Source: Streptomyces hygroscopicus
GTDB lineage: Bacteria; Actinomycetota; Actinomycetes; Streptomycetales; Streptomycetaceae
Assembly (NCBI RefSeq): GCF_026168105.1
Contig: NZ_LBMW01000004.1
Coordinates: 124,001 to 188,000, forward strand
DNA: 64,000 nt
Reading direction: 5' to 3'
Under the pieces are notes generated by a model. The model did no database searches and was not told the DNA's origin. It was given only the letters and a program-made list of their open reading frames with translations. The translations under genes and the position numbers were made by a program. Shown here in pieces: positions 1-8,355 of this stretch; position 1 is the stretch's first letter; each line of letters begins with the position of its first letter.

Positions 1-51
1 GCACCGGGGCGCCCGCGCCCGCCGCCGGGGCGTCCACCGGGCCCGACGGTG

Positions 52-510
52 TCACGGCAGGCGCCAGTCCACCGGCTGCGCGCCCTGCCTGACCAGCAGG
101 TCGTTGGCCCGGCTGAACGGGCGTGAGCCGAGGGATCCCCGGTCCGCCGACATCGGGGACGGATGCGCGGACTCGACCGACGGCAGATCACCCAGCAGGG
201 GCCGCAGATTGCGGGCGTCGCGGCCCCACAGGATGGACACCAGCGCCGTGCCGCGCGCGGCCAGCGCCCGGATCGCCTGCTCGGTGACCTTCTCCCAGCC
301 CTTGCCCCGGTGTGCTGCGGGACGCCGTGGGGCCGTGGTGAGCGCTCTGTTGAGCAGCAGCACACCCTGTTGGGTCCATGGGGTGAGATCGCCGCTGGAC
401 GGCTGAGGCAGTCTCAGGTCGGTGTTCGGCTCCCGGAAGATGTTGATCAGGCTGCCCGGCAGTGGGCGTACCTCCGGGGCGACCGAGAACGACAGTCCCA
501 CCGCGTGTAC
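52..510 (-). pseudogene. ung: 3' fragment of a uracil-DNA glycosylase gene
   Basis: The reverse strand encodes the C-terminal two thirds of a family 1 uracil-DNA glycosylase and ends in a TGA at the far left of the window. Recognisable pieces are [42 protein letters not shown] and the end QPVDWRLP. They align with the complete plus-strand ung at 751-1428, and most bases are identical by eye near the 3' end. The GQDPYP part of motif A, which carries the catalytic Asp, is missing just where similarity stops. Changes absent from the intact copy (GSLGSRPF for [15 protein letters not shown]) suggest loss of constraint. The matching 5' end of this gene lies on the same strand at 8118-8200. It cannot give a working enzyme. 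Confidence 0.85.
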
Positions 511-558
511 GGGAGTTTCGAGATCCGGGTATCGGCGGCGAGAGGCTGGCAAGGTGCG

Positions 559-672
559 ATGACCATGGCGGAGTGGCTTGATCACTGGATGCAACGGGCT
601 CCCCTCCTTCCCGGCGACCGGCTGCGCGAGCTGCTGGATCGGCTCGATGACCTTGATGAGGAGGAAGAGTAG
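559..672 (+). CDS. Short acidic ORF of unknown function
   Basis: An ATG at 559 (or 565) opens a 37-codon frame that starts [10 protein letters not shown] and ends in a run of Asp and Glu before TAG. It lies just beyond the point where similarity to ung stops in the fragment at 52-510, so it may be the first piece of the DNA inserted there. The reading frame also continues upstream, antisense to the ung fragment, so it could be only the tail of a chance ORF. There is no clear Shine-Dalgarno sequence. I do not recognise the protein. Confidence 0.22.
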   Translation: MTMAEWLDHWMQRAPLLPGDRLRELLDRLDDLDEEEE

Positions 673-750
673 CGTCGAGGGCGGCATCCGCGCGTTAGGG
701 GCTTCCGTGTTTGTGCGGGACCCCGGTGTGTGCCAGTAGGGTGACGCGTT

Positions 751-1428
751 GTGGCACCACGACCCTTGCATGAACTTGTTGAAGCAGGCTGGGCGAAGGC
801 TCTTGAACCTGCGGCCGAACGTATCGCCGCGATGGGGGACTTCCTGCGGGCCGAGATAGCGGCCGGCCGGACCTACCTTCCGTCCGGGGCGAATGTCCTG
901 CGGGCCTTCCAGCAGCCGTTCGACGACGTCCGTGTCCTGATCGTCGGCCAGGATCCCTATCCCACGCCCGGGATGGCCATCGGGTTGAGCTTCGCGGTCT
1001 CGCCGGAGGTGCGTTCGCTGCCGGGCAGTCTGGAGAACATCTTCCGGGAGATGCACTCCGACCTCGGGCTGCCCAGGCCGTCGAACGGGGATCTGACGCC
1101 GTGGACGGAGCAGGGTGTGCTGTTGCTCAACCGGGCGCTGACCACGGCGCCGCGCAGTCCGGGGGCGCACCGGGGCAAGGGCTGGGAGGAGGTCACCGAG
1201 CAGGCGATCCGGGCGCTGGCGGCCCGCGGCAAGCCGCTGGTGTCCATCCTGTGGGGCCGCGACGCCCGCAACCTGCGCCCGCTGCTGGGTGATCTGCCGG
1301 CGATTGAGTCCGCGCATCCGTCTCCGATGTCGGCGGACCGGGGATTCTTCGGTTCGCGTCCGTTCAGCCGGGCCAACGACCTGCTGGTCAGGCAGGGCGC
1401 GCAGCCGGTGGACTGGCGACTGCCGTAA
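751..1428 (+). CDS. ung: Uracil-DNA glycosylase, family 1 (complete copy)
   Basis: Removes uracil from DNA at the start of base-excision repair, in the cytoplasm. The 225-residue product has full family length. Motif A is GQDPYPTPG at about residue 66, with the catalytic Asp, and the later [13 protein letters not shown] motif holds the catalytic His. The residue after TPG is Met ([10 protein letters not shown]), where the fragment at 52-510 has His and E. coli Ung has Gln. The GTG start at 751 is supported by alignment with the 5' fragment on the other strand at 8200, which shares GTGGCACCACGACC and GGTGACGC just upstream. No strong ribosome binding site is visible. The gene lies inside the DNA that separates the two halves of the broken ung and points the opposite way. 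It is probably the functional copy. Confidence 0.95.
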   Translation: MAPRPLHELVEAGWAKALEPAAERIAAMGDFLRAEIAAGRTYLPSGANVLRAFQQPFDDVRVLIVGQDPYPTPGMAIGLSFAVSPEVRSLPGSLENIFREMHSDLGLPRPSNGDLTPWTEQGVLLLNRALTTAPRSPGAHRGKGWEEVTEQAIRALAARGKPLVSILWGRDARNLRPLLGDLPAIESAHPSPMSADRGFFGSRPFSRANDLLVRQGAQPVDWRLP

Positions 1429-1670
1429 CGCCACGGTCGCCGCCGCGTCCGGATCGCTTCGGCGATGTACCAGCAGGTTCTTGGTCTGCTGGTGGTACAG
1501 GCCTTCCGCGTCGTTGACCTGCGTAAGACGTGGCCACGTACGACTCGTTGGAGCCGTCGGCCCGGGAGTGGTCCGGATCTTGTCTTCAGCAAGACGGGCC
1601 TGGTCGTGTGTCGACGCCGCACCCCTCGGCTCGTGGACTGCTCCAAGCGGATGTGTTGGCCCGCCCAGTG

Positions 1671-2891
1671 CTACATCGAGGTGGGCAGGTGCGGGGAGCG
1701 GAGCACGAGCAGGGTGATCTCGCTGGGAGCGAAGACGCGGAACGGCGGGCCCCAGAAGCCGGTGCCGCGGCTGGTGTAGAGGAGGGTGCGGGGGCCGTGG
1801 TGGCTGAGGCCGGCGACGGCGGGCTGGTCGATGCGGACCAGGTGGTGGAAGGGCCAGATCTGGCCGCCGTGGGTGTGGCCGGAGAGTTGGAGGTCGATGC
1901 CGGCGGCTGCCGCCCGGTCGATGAACTTGGGCTGGTGTGCCAGGAGCAGGACGGGTAGGTCGGGATCGGCGCCGTCCAGGGCTCCGGCGAGATGGGCGCG
2001 GTGGCCTGCCAGGCCGGAGGACTCGGCGGTGACGTCATCCACGCCGGCGACCACGAGGGTGTCGCCTCCGCGTTCGAGCAGCAGATGGCGGTTGCGGAGC
2101 GGCTCCCAGCCCAGCTCGTCCATCAGGTCGACCCAGCCCTGGGCCTCGCCGTAGTACTCGTGGTTGCCGGTGACGTATACACGGGCCCGGGTTGCCCGCA
2201 CGGTTCCGAGTGGGACGGCCTGGGCGCGGCGGCGTTCGGCCGTGCCGTCCGCGATGTCGCCGGTGTGGCAGACCAGGTCGGCTTCCAGAGCGTTCACCGT
2301 CTCGCATACCCGTGCCGACCAGCGAGCGCGATCGAGTGGGCCGTAGTGGGTGTCGGTGATGAGGACGACGCGGGTACCGTCCAACCCAGCACCCAGCCGG
2401 GGGAGTTGCACGTCGAGTCGGCGCACGCGTGGCACGCGGCGGGCCTCGGCGTACCCCCAGGCGAGCAGCACGGCGGTTACGCCGAGGACGGCCCAAGTGA
2501 CGATTCGGGCCCGCTCCTGACTCTCGCCGACGCCGGCCACGGTCAGGGCGAGCCGCAAGAAGACGCCGATCAGAACGGACCAGGTGAACAGAACCCAGCT
2601 CGTGCCCAGCAGGGTGTCACCGACGATCGCCGCCCGGTCCTGCTGACGCCGGCCGTGGCCGCGCCCCATCGCGAGCGGCATACCGACGAGGCCGAGGACC
2701 GACAGGGCGGTGCCGACCAGCGTGACGGGCAGCGGCCAGTACTGGCCGGTGTACAGGAGCACCCAGCAGGGCACGGCCCACAGCAGGACGGGGGCGATCA
2801 GCGGGATGTAGCGCATCAGGCGGTGCAGTCGGCTCTGCCGCGGCGCTTGCGCTTCACTGTCAGCGGGTCGGGCATTACTGGTGTCGGTCAC
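1671..2891 (-). CDS. Membrane-anchored calcineurin-like metallophosphoesterase
   Basis: Probable metal-dependent phosphoesterase of the YkuE-like group. The N-terminal 160 residues contain about four hydrophobic segments. The catalytic domain follows, with the metal-binding series [26 protein letters not shown] and SGHTHGGQ in the expected order. The GTG at 2891 is chosen because GAGAGGGGAA sits just upstream; an in-frame TTG at 2906 would add five residues. The substrate cannot be read from sequence; relatives act on phospholipids, lipid-linked compounds or nucleotides. It lies inside the segment that splits ung and is followed by about 240 bases without a clear gene before the intact ung. 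The SARP gene is on the same strand but over 650 bases upstream, so a shared transcript is not obvious. Confidence 0.9.
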   Translation of the reverse strand: MTDTSNARPADSEAQAPRQSRLHRLMRYIPLIAPVLLWAVPCWVLLYTGQYWPLPVTLVGTALSVLGLVGMPLAMGRGHGRRQQDRAAIVGDTLLGTSWVLFTWSVLIGVFLRLALTVAGVGESQERARIVTWAVLGVTAVLLAWGYAEARRVPRVRRLDVQLPRLGAGLDGTRVVLITDTHYGPLDRARWSARVCETVNALEADLVCHTGDIADGTAERRRAQAVPLGTVRATRARVYVTGNHEYYGEAQGWVDLMDELGWEPLRNRHLLLERGGDTLVVAGVDDVTAESSGLAGHRAHLAGALDGADPDLPVLLLAHQPKFIDRAAAAGIDLQLSGHTHGGQIWPFHHLVRIDQPAVAGLSHHGPRTLLYTSRGTGFWGPPFRVFAPSEITLLVLRSPHLPTSM

Positions 2892-3344
2892 GCTTCCCCT
2901 CTCCAACCAGGCTGCCGTCTCGCGAACTGTATCCGGTCGTCCTCGGGCCGGCCGGACGGGCGTTCGTGGGTGCGGCCCCTTGAGGCGAAGGGTTCTCTGC
3001 GGGATGGCAAGACCTCGCCGCAGACATCTCCACTGGCATGAGTCGCCATCAGGGCGCTATCCGCGGGGCGCTGTTCATGCAGGCTGAGAGTGGCCATTTG
3101 AAGCTTCCCCTTGATCGTGGACACCTGGAGACTTGGGACACGATGCCGTTGCTTGACTCACCGAACTGTCGCGGGCTTGCGCACTGGCGGACCACGCTGC
3201 GCCGCATGTGCTGGGGGGTGCCCGGGTCCGGACGGCTTTGGCGAGAGTACTGGGGCTTCGAGTCGGTTGGATGTCGACGGACACCGGCTCGGCGGAACTC
3301 GCACGAGTACCACCATGCCGCGTGACCAGGCCGGATGATGTATC
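2892..3344. other. Gap without a convincing gene
   Basis: Overlapping ORFs occur on both strands, but none shows clear codon bias, a good ribosome binding site or a recognisable domain. The gap probably holds the promoter of the metallophosphoesterase and the decayed end of the gene remnant at 3345-3552. Confidence 0.5.
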
Positions 3345-3552
3345 GGCACCCGCAGAGGCGATGAGCGTCCCCTCGTCAACGGCGCGCAGCAGGAGCCGTG
3401 CGGTCTCGTTGTCTACGTAGACACCCGCGGCCTCGGGGTCGGTGGTGTCGGCGCCCTTGTCCGTCTCGGAGCCGCGGAGGAAGCGCAGCATCTGGTCGGA
3501 GCCTTCGAAGCTCTCGGGCAGCGCACGCGAGATGGCACGGCGACCACAGCCA
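3345..3552 (-). pseudogene. Truncated gene remnant, family not recognised
   Basis: The reverse strand carries about 67 codons with strong G/C third-position bias, reading RAISRALPESFEGSDQ and later VYVDNETARLLLRAVDEG. There is a stop codon (TGA) immediately upstream in frame at about 3550, next to the end of the SARP gene. Downstream of about 3345 the frame continues but loses coding character. No start codon with a ribosome binding site precedes the good stretch. This looks like the middle of a larger gene cut off at both ends. I cannot name the family. Confidence 0.4.
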
Positions 3553-3554
3553 GG

Positions 3555-6488
3555 TCACGGCGACGATGGTGGTGCTGCAGCCTTCGTCTGGTGCACGTCA
3601 CCGATGGTCTGCCATAACCGCTGCGCCCGCTCGCGGTGCCGGCGCGCCAGGTCGTGGATGCCGGCGGCGGCGTCCAGGTCGCCGATCAGATGCCAGCACG
3701 CGGCCTCGTCGTGGCGGTCGCCGTGCCGGTGGAACAGGTTCGCCGCGCGCTCCAATGCCGGGCTCGCCCGGTCCCGGTCGTGCTGGCCGGCGTAGACGCG
3801 GCCGACTTCCAGCAGCGTGTAGGCGGCGCACCGCTCGTCGGCCAGTTCCTCGAAGGTGGCCAACGCCTGCCACAGGCAGCGCAGCGCCTCGTCCGGATCA
3901 CCGCGCCGATCGTGCAGTCGGCTGAACCGTCGCAGCACGACCGCCACCCGATGCCCGTCGTCGAGCGCCCTGGCCTGGCGCAAGGCTCCGTCGAACCAGG
4001 ACTCCGCCTCGTCGAGTTCGCCCTGCATGAGCCGCATCACGGCCATCGAGCAGGACAGCTGCGCTTCGAGGTGCCGGTCGCCCTCACCGACCGCGGTGGC
4101 CAGCGCCTGCTCGATACGATCGGCGGCTTCGTCGTAACGGCCCTGCACGCGGCTGATCGTGCTCAGCATCGCCATCGACAGCGCCGCGCCGCGCTTGTCC
4201 TGGCCGTCCTGGGACAGTCCGAGGGAGGACTGCAGGGCACGGGTCGCCGCGTCGAACTCGTCTCGGTAGATGTGCAGCTGGCCAAGACCGCGCAGCAGCA
4301 CCGATGCGCCGTGCACGTTGCCGGCGGTCTCGGCCGCGTCCAACGCGAGCCGGTGCCCGTGCTCCCAATCCTGATACAGGCACCGGTGGTCGTAGTAGGT
4401 CGCCGGGCTGGCCGCCAGCTCCCAGGCCAACTCGTCCAGTCCCCAGTCCACGGCCAGTTTCACCGCGCCTAGCAGTGTGTCGCGTTCCGCGTCGAACCAG
4501 CCGACCGGGTCGGCCATCAGCCGGTCCACGACGGTGTCGGGCAGCGACAGGCGCGGCGCCGAACCGGGCGCGGCGGCCAGCAGCCCGGCCGGCAGCCGAT
4601 CGGTGCCACGCTCGGCCAGATCGAGCCAGGCGGACAGTACCCGGACGATCGCGTCCCGCTTGTCCGCCGCCGGAAGCTGGGCGGCGATCTCCACGGCACA
4701 GGTCCTGATCAGGTCGTGCAGCCGGTAGCGCGGCTGGCCTATGGCGTCGGTGGCGGTGAGCCGCACCAGGCTGGCGTCGACGAGGGTGTCCAGCACCTCG
4801 TCGGCGTCGAAGTGGTTCAGCAGCGGGCCGACCACCCAGCCGGGCAGGGTGTACGGGCCGAGCAGGCCCAGCAGGCTCAGTGCGCGCACCGCGTCGGCGG
4901 GAAGCAGCCGCAAGCTCAGTTCGACGCTGGCTCGCACGCTGAGGTCCCCGATCCTCAGCTCGGCCAGCCGCCGGGACTCGTCCTCGATCCGTTCCCGCAG
5001 CACCCGCAGCGACCAGGCCGGGCGGCCGGTGAGCTTGGCGCCGGCGATCCGGATCGCCAGCGGCAGGTTGCCGCAGCAGTCGAGGATCGCGTCGGCCTCC
5101 GCCGGTTCCTGCTCGACCCGCCGCCGCCCGACGATGCCGGTGAACAACTCCCGCGCCTCTGCCGGGCTCAGCACGTCCAGGTCGATGTGCCGGGCGCCGG
5201 CAAGTTGCGTCAGCAGAGCGCGGCTGGTGATCAACACGGCACAGCCGTCGGCCCCGGGCAGCAACGGCAGCACCTGGTCGGCGTGACCGGCATCGTCCAG
5301 CACCACCAGCATCCGGCGGTCCGCCAGCAACGACCGGTACAGCGCGGCCCGCTCGGACAGGCCGTTCGGGATCGCGCTGCCGGCGATCGAGAGTGCGCGC
5401 AGCGCCTCGGCCAGCATCTGCGCCGGGTCCCGCGGCTCGTCCGATGTCCCGGCGAGGTTGAGGTAGAGCTGGCCGTCGGGGAACGTGGCGCTCGCCAGCC
5501 GCGCGGCGTGCGTCACCAGAGAGGACTTGCCGACACCGGGACCGCCCACGACGACGGCCACCGGGGCCCGGTTCGGCGCCGACTCGTCGAGTAATCGGGC
5601 GACCTCGGCCAGCGCGTCGGCCCGGCCCACGAAGTCGGGTACATCGAGCGGTAGTTGACGCACCGGCATCGCCATATCCGGTTCTTTGGCCGCCGCGCCA
5701 GGACTTTCCGGTCGTGTGTCCGAGGGACCGCTCGCCGGGGCCGGAGCCGCCAGGGCGGGATCGGCGGCCAGGATGCGCAGATGCAGCGCCTGGATCGGCG
5801 GGGTGGGGTCCACGCCGAGTTCGCCTGCCAGTGTCCGGCGCAGCCGCTCGTACACCTGCAGAGCCTCACCTTGGCGCTGGCACCGGTAGAGGGCGACCAT
5901 CAAGTGTTCGGCGACGTGCTCGTCGTAGGGGTGTTCGCGGAGCAGGGCGGTCAGCTCCTCGATGACCTCACGATGACGCCCCAGGTCGAGTTCGATGCTC
6001 AGGCACAGTTTGTGCGTGGCAGCGCGCTTCTCGTTCAGCCGTGCCGCATCGAACTCCAGGACCCGACTGGAGATGTCGACCAGGGCGTTGCCGCGCCAGC
6101 AGGCCAGCGCGCGCCGCAGCGCGACAGCCGTCTCGAACGGGGCCGTGTGCCGTTCGGCGAGGTACCGCTCGTGGTCGAACTCCAGTAGGTCTAGCTGATC
6201 CGGGGCCAGGTGGATCTGGTAGCCGCCGCGCCGCGTGCTGATCAAGGAGCCGGGTGCTCCGCACGCGGCGAGGTTGCGGCGCAGCCCGGAGAGAGCGTCC
6301 TGGACCTGACGGACCGCGGTGGCGGGTGCTTTCGCGTCCCACATCACGGCGACGAGCCGTTCCATGGCGACGACGTTGTTGGCGTCGACCAGAAGCGCGG
6401 CAAGCATCTTGGCCTGCCGCGGTCCGTCTAATCGGACCTCGCGTCCGGTGATCTGGGCGTGTAACGGCCCCAGCACGCCAAATCTCAT
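3555..6488 (-). CDS. AfsR-type SARP transcriptional regulator (SARP-NB-ARC-TPR)
   Basis: Large activator of the Streptomyces antibiotic regulatory protein family, 977 residues, close to the usual AfsR length. Residues 1-90 are the OmpR-like winged helix (starts MRFGVLGPLHAQITG). About 100-245 is the bacterial transcriptional activator domain. From about 290 an NB-ARC ATPase follows, with Walker A GGPGVGKSS near 314-322 and Walker B-like MLVVLDDAG. The part from about 650 is helical and TPR-like. Such proteins activate secondary-metabolite or developmental genes by binding direct repeats near promoters. No biosynthetic cluster lies beside it; the nearest genes are the divergent small secreted-protein genes at 6628-8039, which are candidate targets by position only. 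It sits inside the DNA that splits ung. Confidence 0.93.
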   Translation of the reverse strand: MRFGVLGPLHAQITGREVRLDGPRQAKMLAALLVDANNVVAMERLVAVMWDAKAPATAVRQVQDALSGLRRNLAACGAPGSLISTRRGGYQIHLAPDQLDLLEFDHERYLAERHTAPFETAVALRRALACWRGNALVDISSRVLEFDAARLNEKRAATHKLCLSIELDLGRHREVIEELTALLREHPYDEHVAEHLMVALYRCQRQGEALQVYERLRRTLAGELGVDPTPPIQALHLRILAADPALAAPAPASGPSDTRPESPGAAAKEPDMAMPVRQLPLDVPDFVGRADALAEVARLLDESAPNRAPVAVVVGGPGVGKSSLVTHAARLASATFPDGQLYLNLAGTSDEPRDPAQMLAEALRALSIAGSAIPNGLSERAALYRSLLADRRMLVVLDDAGHADQVLPLLPGADGCAVLITSRALLTQLAGARHIDLDVLSPAEARELFTGIVGRRRVEQEPAEADAILDCCGNLPLAIRIAGAKLTGRPAWSLRVLRERIEDESRRLAELRIGDLSVRASVELSLRLLPADAVRALSLLGLLGPYTLPGWVVGPLLNHFDADEVLDTLVDASLVRLTATDAIGQPRYRLHDLIRTCAVEIAAQLPAADKRDAIVRVLSAWLDLAERGTDRLPAGLLAAAPGSAPRLSLPDTVVDRLMADPVGWFDAERDTLLGAVKLAVDWGLDELAWELAASPATYYDHRCLYQDWEHGHRLALDAAETAGNVHGASVLLRGLGQLHIYRDEFDAATRALQSSLGLSQDGQDKRGAALSMAMLSTISRVQGRYDEAADRIEQALATAVGEGDRHLEAQLSCSMAVMRLMQGELDEAESWFDGALRQARALDDGHRVAVVLRRFSRLHDRRGDPDEALRCLWQALATFEELADERCAAYTLLEVGRVYAGQHDRDRASPALERAANLFHRHGDRHDEAACWHLIGDLDAAAGIHDLARRHRERAQRLWQTIGDVHQTKAAAPPSSP

Positions 6489-6627
6489 GCTCCCCCCAGC
6501 ACTTCACGATCAGCGCCGATCCCCTGGCCGACCTGGCACTAGGACGAATCTAGGACGGCCGACGGACCCGTGTCCATAGCGTCACGGTGGGTCACTCGGC
6601 CATTCCCGCGCAACGAAAGGAACAGCA

Positions 6628-6717
6628 ATGAAACGTTCGGTCAAGGCAGCAGTGGCGGCCGCGACGACGGCCGCCGCCACTGTCACCTCCACCGGAGTGG
6701 CCCAGGCCCATGGCTGA
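6628..6717 (+). CDS. 29-residue ORF that is almost only a signal peptide
   Basis: A good ribosome binding site (AAAGGA, 6616-6621) precedes an ATG and 29 codons that read as a complete Sec signal peptide: MKRSVK, an Ala/Thr-rich hydrophobic core, then VAQA-HG and a TGA. Only two residues remain after the probable AQA cleavage site. The same frame continues past the stop (PTGWWDRSFSP...) without a break into the next gene, so this may be a secreted protein cut short by a nonsense mutation. It could also be a genuine leader or signal-peptide-derived peptide. It is divergent from the SARP gene. Confidence 0.45.
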   Translation: MKRSVKAAVAAATTAAATVTSTGVAQAHG

Positions 6718-6894
6718 CCGACGGGTTGGTGGGACCGCAGCTTCTCACCGGCCGAGCGGCCACTCCCAGCCGGGGCAGCACGGCCGATCCGAGCCGAAGT
6801 CCGTCACCGGCGCAGGAACGCGCCGGATGAGGAACGAGGCTCACGCTCATTGGTCTCGCGAACTACGCGAAAGCGTCGACATTGGAAGGTACCT

Positions 6895-7410
6895 ATGAGT
6901 CTCAAGAAGGCACTCACCGTCTCGGCAGCCGTTGCGGCCTCCCTGGCGGGCAGCCTCCTCACGGCGTCCGGCGCCCATGCCGCCACCCCGTCGTCCAGCA
7001 CCCACGTCGTCTCCCCGGCGTACAGCGCATATGCGTGCCGGTCATGGACTACGGGCAACTACGCGTACGTCACCGACAACATCTCGATCGACTCCTGTTA
7101 CTGGGTCGAGAACAACGGATACACCATCTCCGCCACGATCCCGTTCCAGAACTACTCCGGCACCGGCGTGTGGTACTGCGCGCATGCGATCAACGTCAAC
7201 ACCGGCGGCTGGGCTCACGACTTCGGCTGCGGTTCCGGGGTCTCCACCGGCCAGGGCTCCACCACGGCGGGGACCGGTGGAGGGGGGGCCGGGTACAGCG
7301 AATACTGGAATGCGCCGGCGGGCACCTACGTGGTCTCCACCGGGTTCTGGCTGAACGGCAGGTACTACGGCGACGTACAGAGCCCGAGGACCACCATCGG
7401 AGCGCACTAG
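6895..7410 (+). CDS. Small secreted protein with four cysteines
   Basis: 171 residues. The start at 6895 follows GGAAGGT at 6883 and gives a textbook signal peptide (MSLKKALTVSAAVAAS... ending ASGAHA, cleavage near residue 28). An upstream in-frame start at 6850 would bury the signal peptide, so it is rejected. The mature part is rich in Tyr, Trp, Gly and Ser and has four cysteines (YACRSW, DSCYW, WYCAH, FGCGS) that could form two disulfides. A Gly-rich stretch (TGGGGAG) separates a C-terminal module. No enzyme motif is visible. It may be an extracellular binding or structural protein. It is divergent from the SARP gene and followed by a second four-cysteine secreted protein. Confidence 0.8.
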   Translation: MSLKKALTVSAAVAASLAGSLLTASGAHAATPSSSTHVVSPAYSAYACRSWTTGNYAYVTDNISIDSCYWVENNGYTISATIPFQNYSGTGVWYCAHAINVNTGGWAHDFGCGSGVSTGQGSTTAGTGGGGAGYSEYWNAPAGTYVVSTGFWLNGRYYGDVQSPRTTIGAH

Positions 7411-7706
7411 CCCATCAGGGCCGAGCGGCTGCCGGTCCGAGGCACAAGACCGGTGGCCGCCCACTCACCGTCCTCATGCCGGGACGGGAGCCGGTGACCG
7501 TCTCCGGGGGCTCGCGAAAGAGCGGGACGTTTAGTGGGGCGCGTGGAGTGCGTCGGTGCGCGTGTGCGGGACGGCTTTCCTTGATGGCCGGGCAGGGCCC
7601 GGTCCGTGGTGCTCATGTGGGCCGGGGTTTGGATTCGTGCCCTCGGCGCCGTGGGTGAGTTCCGTTTCAGGGCGTGTGCCCGCCAGGTGAGAGGGGATGA
7701 TGGTCG

Positions 7707-8039
7707 ATGAACAGCCGTGGGATGAGGTGCCGGAAGCGTGTGGCCGGCGGTGTGGCGGCCCTGGTGCTGGGGGCCGGGGGGTTGATTGCGGGTGCTGCCG
7801 TTCCGGCGCAGGCCGAGTCGTGCGAGGGCGTCAGCGTCAGTGGCGCCTCGGGCACCGAGTGTGTCATGCCGCCGGGCGGAGCTGTGAACGTGTCGGGGAG
7901 GACGACGTTCGTGAACCTCTCGTCTGACACGGCGACTGTTACCTGTGGTTTCGGCTCGGCTGTCCTGCCCCCCGACTCCAACCTGTTCTACACCCGCGAC
8001 TTCCAGGGCAAGTGCTCTGTCAGCTTTTTTCCCCGCTGA
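7707..8039 (+). CDS. Small secreted protein, four cysteines in the mature part
   Basis: 110 residues. GAGAGGGGA (about 7690-7698) precedes the ATG. The N-terminus is basic (MNSRGMRCRKR), followed by a hydrophobic stretch ending AVPAQA, a standard Sec signal peptide of about 36 residues. The mature domain of about 75 residues has four cysteines (ESCEG, TECVM, VTCGF, GKCSV) and a beta-rich Ser/Thr/Val pattern. I do not recognise the family. A 20-base palindrome that could act as a terminator lies 30 bases after the stop. About 300 bases without a gene separate it from the preceding secreted-protein gene, so it probably has its own promoter. Confidence 0.75.
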   Translation: MNSRGMRCRKRVAGGVAALVLGAGGLIAGAAVPAQAESCEGVSVSGASGTECVMPPGGAVNVSGRTTFVNLSSDTATVTCGFGSAVLPPDSNLFYTRDFQGKCSVSFFPR

Positions 8040-8068
8040 CGGTGTGTGCGGGGGCGGTGCGGGCCCAC

Positions 8069-8088
8069 GGGGGTCGGTACCGTCCCCC
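8069..8088 (+). terminator. Palindrome after the small secreted-protein gene
   Basis: A 20-base near-perfect palindrome (GGGGGTCGGTACCGTCCCCC) 30 bases after the stop at 8039. It is a plausible intrinsic terminator of the U-tract-less Streptomyces type and lies between the secreted-protein gene and the ung 5' fragment. Confidence 0.4.
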
Positions 8089-8117
8089 GGCACGTTGCGA
8101 GCAGAGTACGGCCACCG

Positions 8118-8200
8118 CTGTCGGCGATCCGTCCGGCCACGGGCTCCAGGGCCTTCGCCCAGCCGGGTTCGACGATCTCATGCAACGGTCGTGGTGCCAC
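8118..8200 (-). pseudogene. ung: 5' fragment of a uracil-DNA glycosylase gene
   Basis: On the reverse strand a GTG at 8200 opens [19 protein letters not shown] and continues VAGRIAD, matching codons 1-28 of the intact ung at 751 ([26 protein letters not shown]). Similarity extends upstream of the start (GGTGACGC) and stops near 8118, after which the frame reads unrelated sequence. It has the same orientation as the 3' fragment at 52-510, so the two are best explained as one gene interrupted by about 7.6 kb, with roughly 45 codons lost at the break. Confidence 0.85.
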
Positions 8201-8355
8201 GGGCGTCACCCTGCTGCCGAGCGCACACCGACGATCAACCGGTGGCCCGAGGGCGGCCGGGAATGACCGCGTGGTCGACGAACAGGGCGCGGTCCGCCTG
8301 GAAACGACCGTGCTCGACACCGGTCCCGGCCGATCCCTCACGGACCGCCCGCGAC

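Noticed and set aside
163..672. 169-codon plus-strand ORF across the ung 3' fragment
   Set aside because: Its first two thirds are the antisense shadow of the ung fragment, which matches real protein sequence; only the short 3' end at 559-672 is kept as a weak candidate.
52..1434. 460-codon reverse-strand ORF covering both ung copies
   Set aside because: Only 52-510 matches ung; the rest is antisense to the intact ung gene at 751-1428.
1465..1779. Plus-strand ORF between ung and the metallophosphoesterase
   Set aside because: No ribosome binding site, no domain, and the end overlaps a well-supported gene on the other strand.
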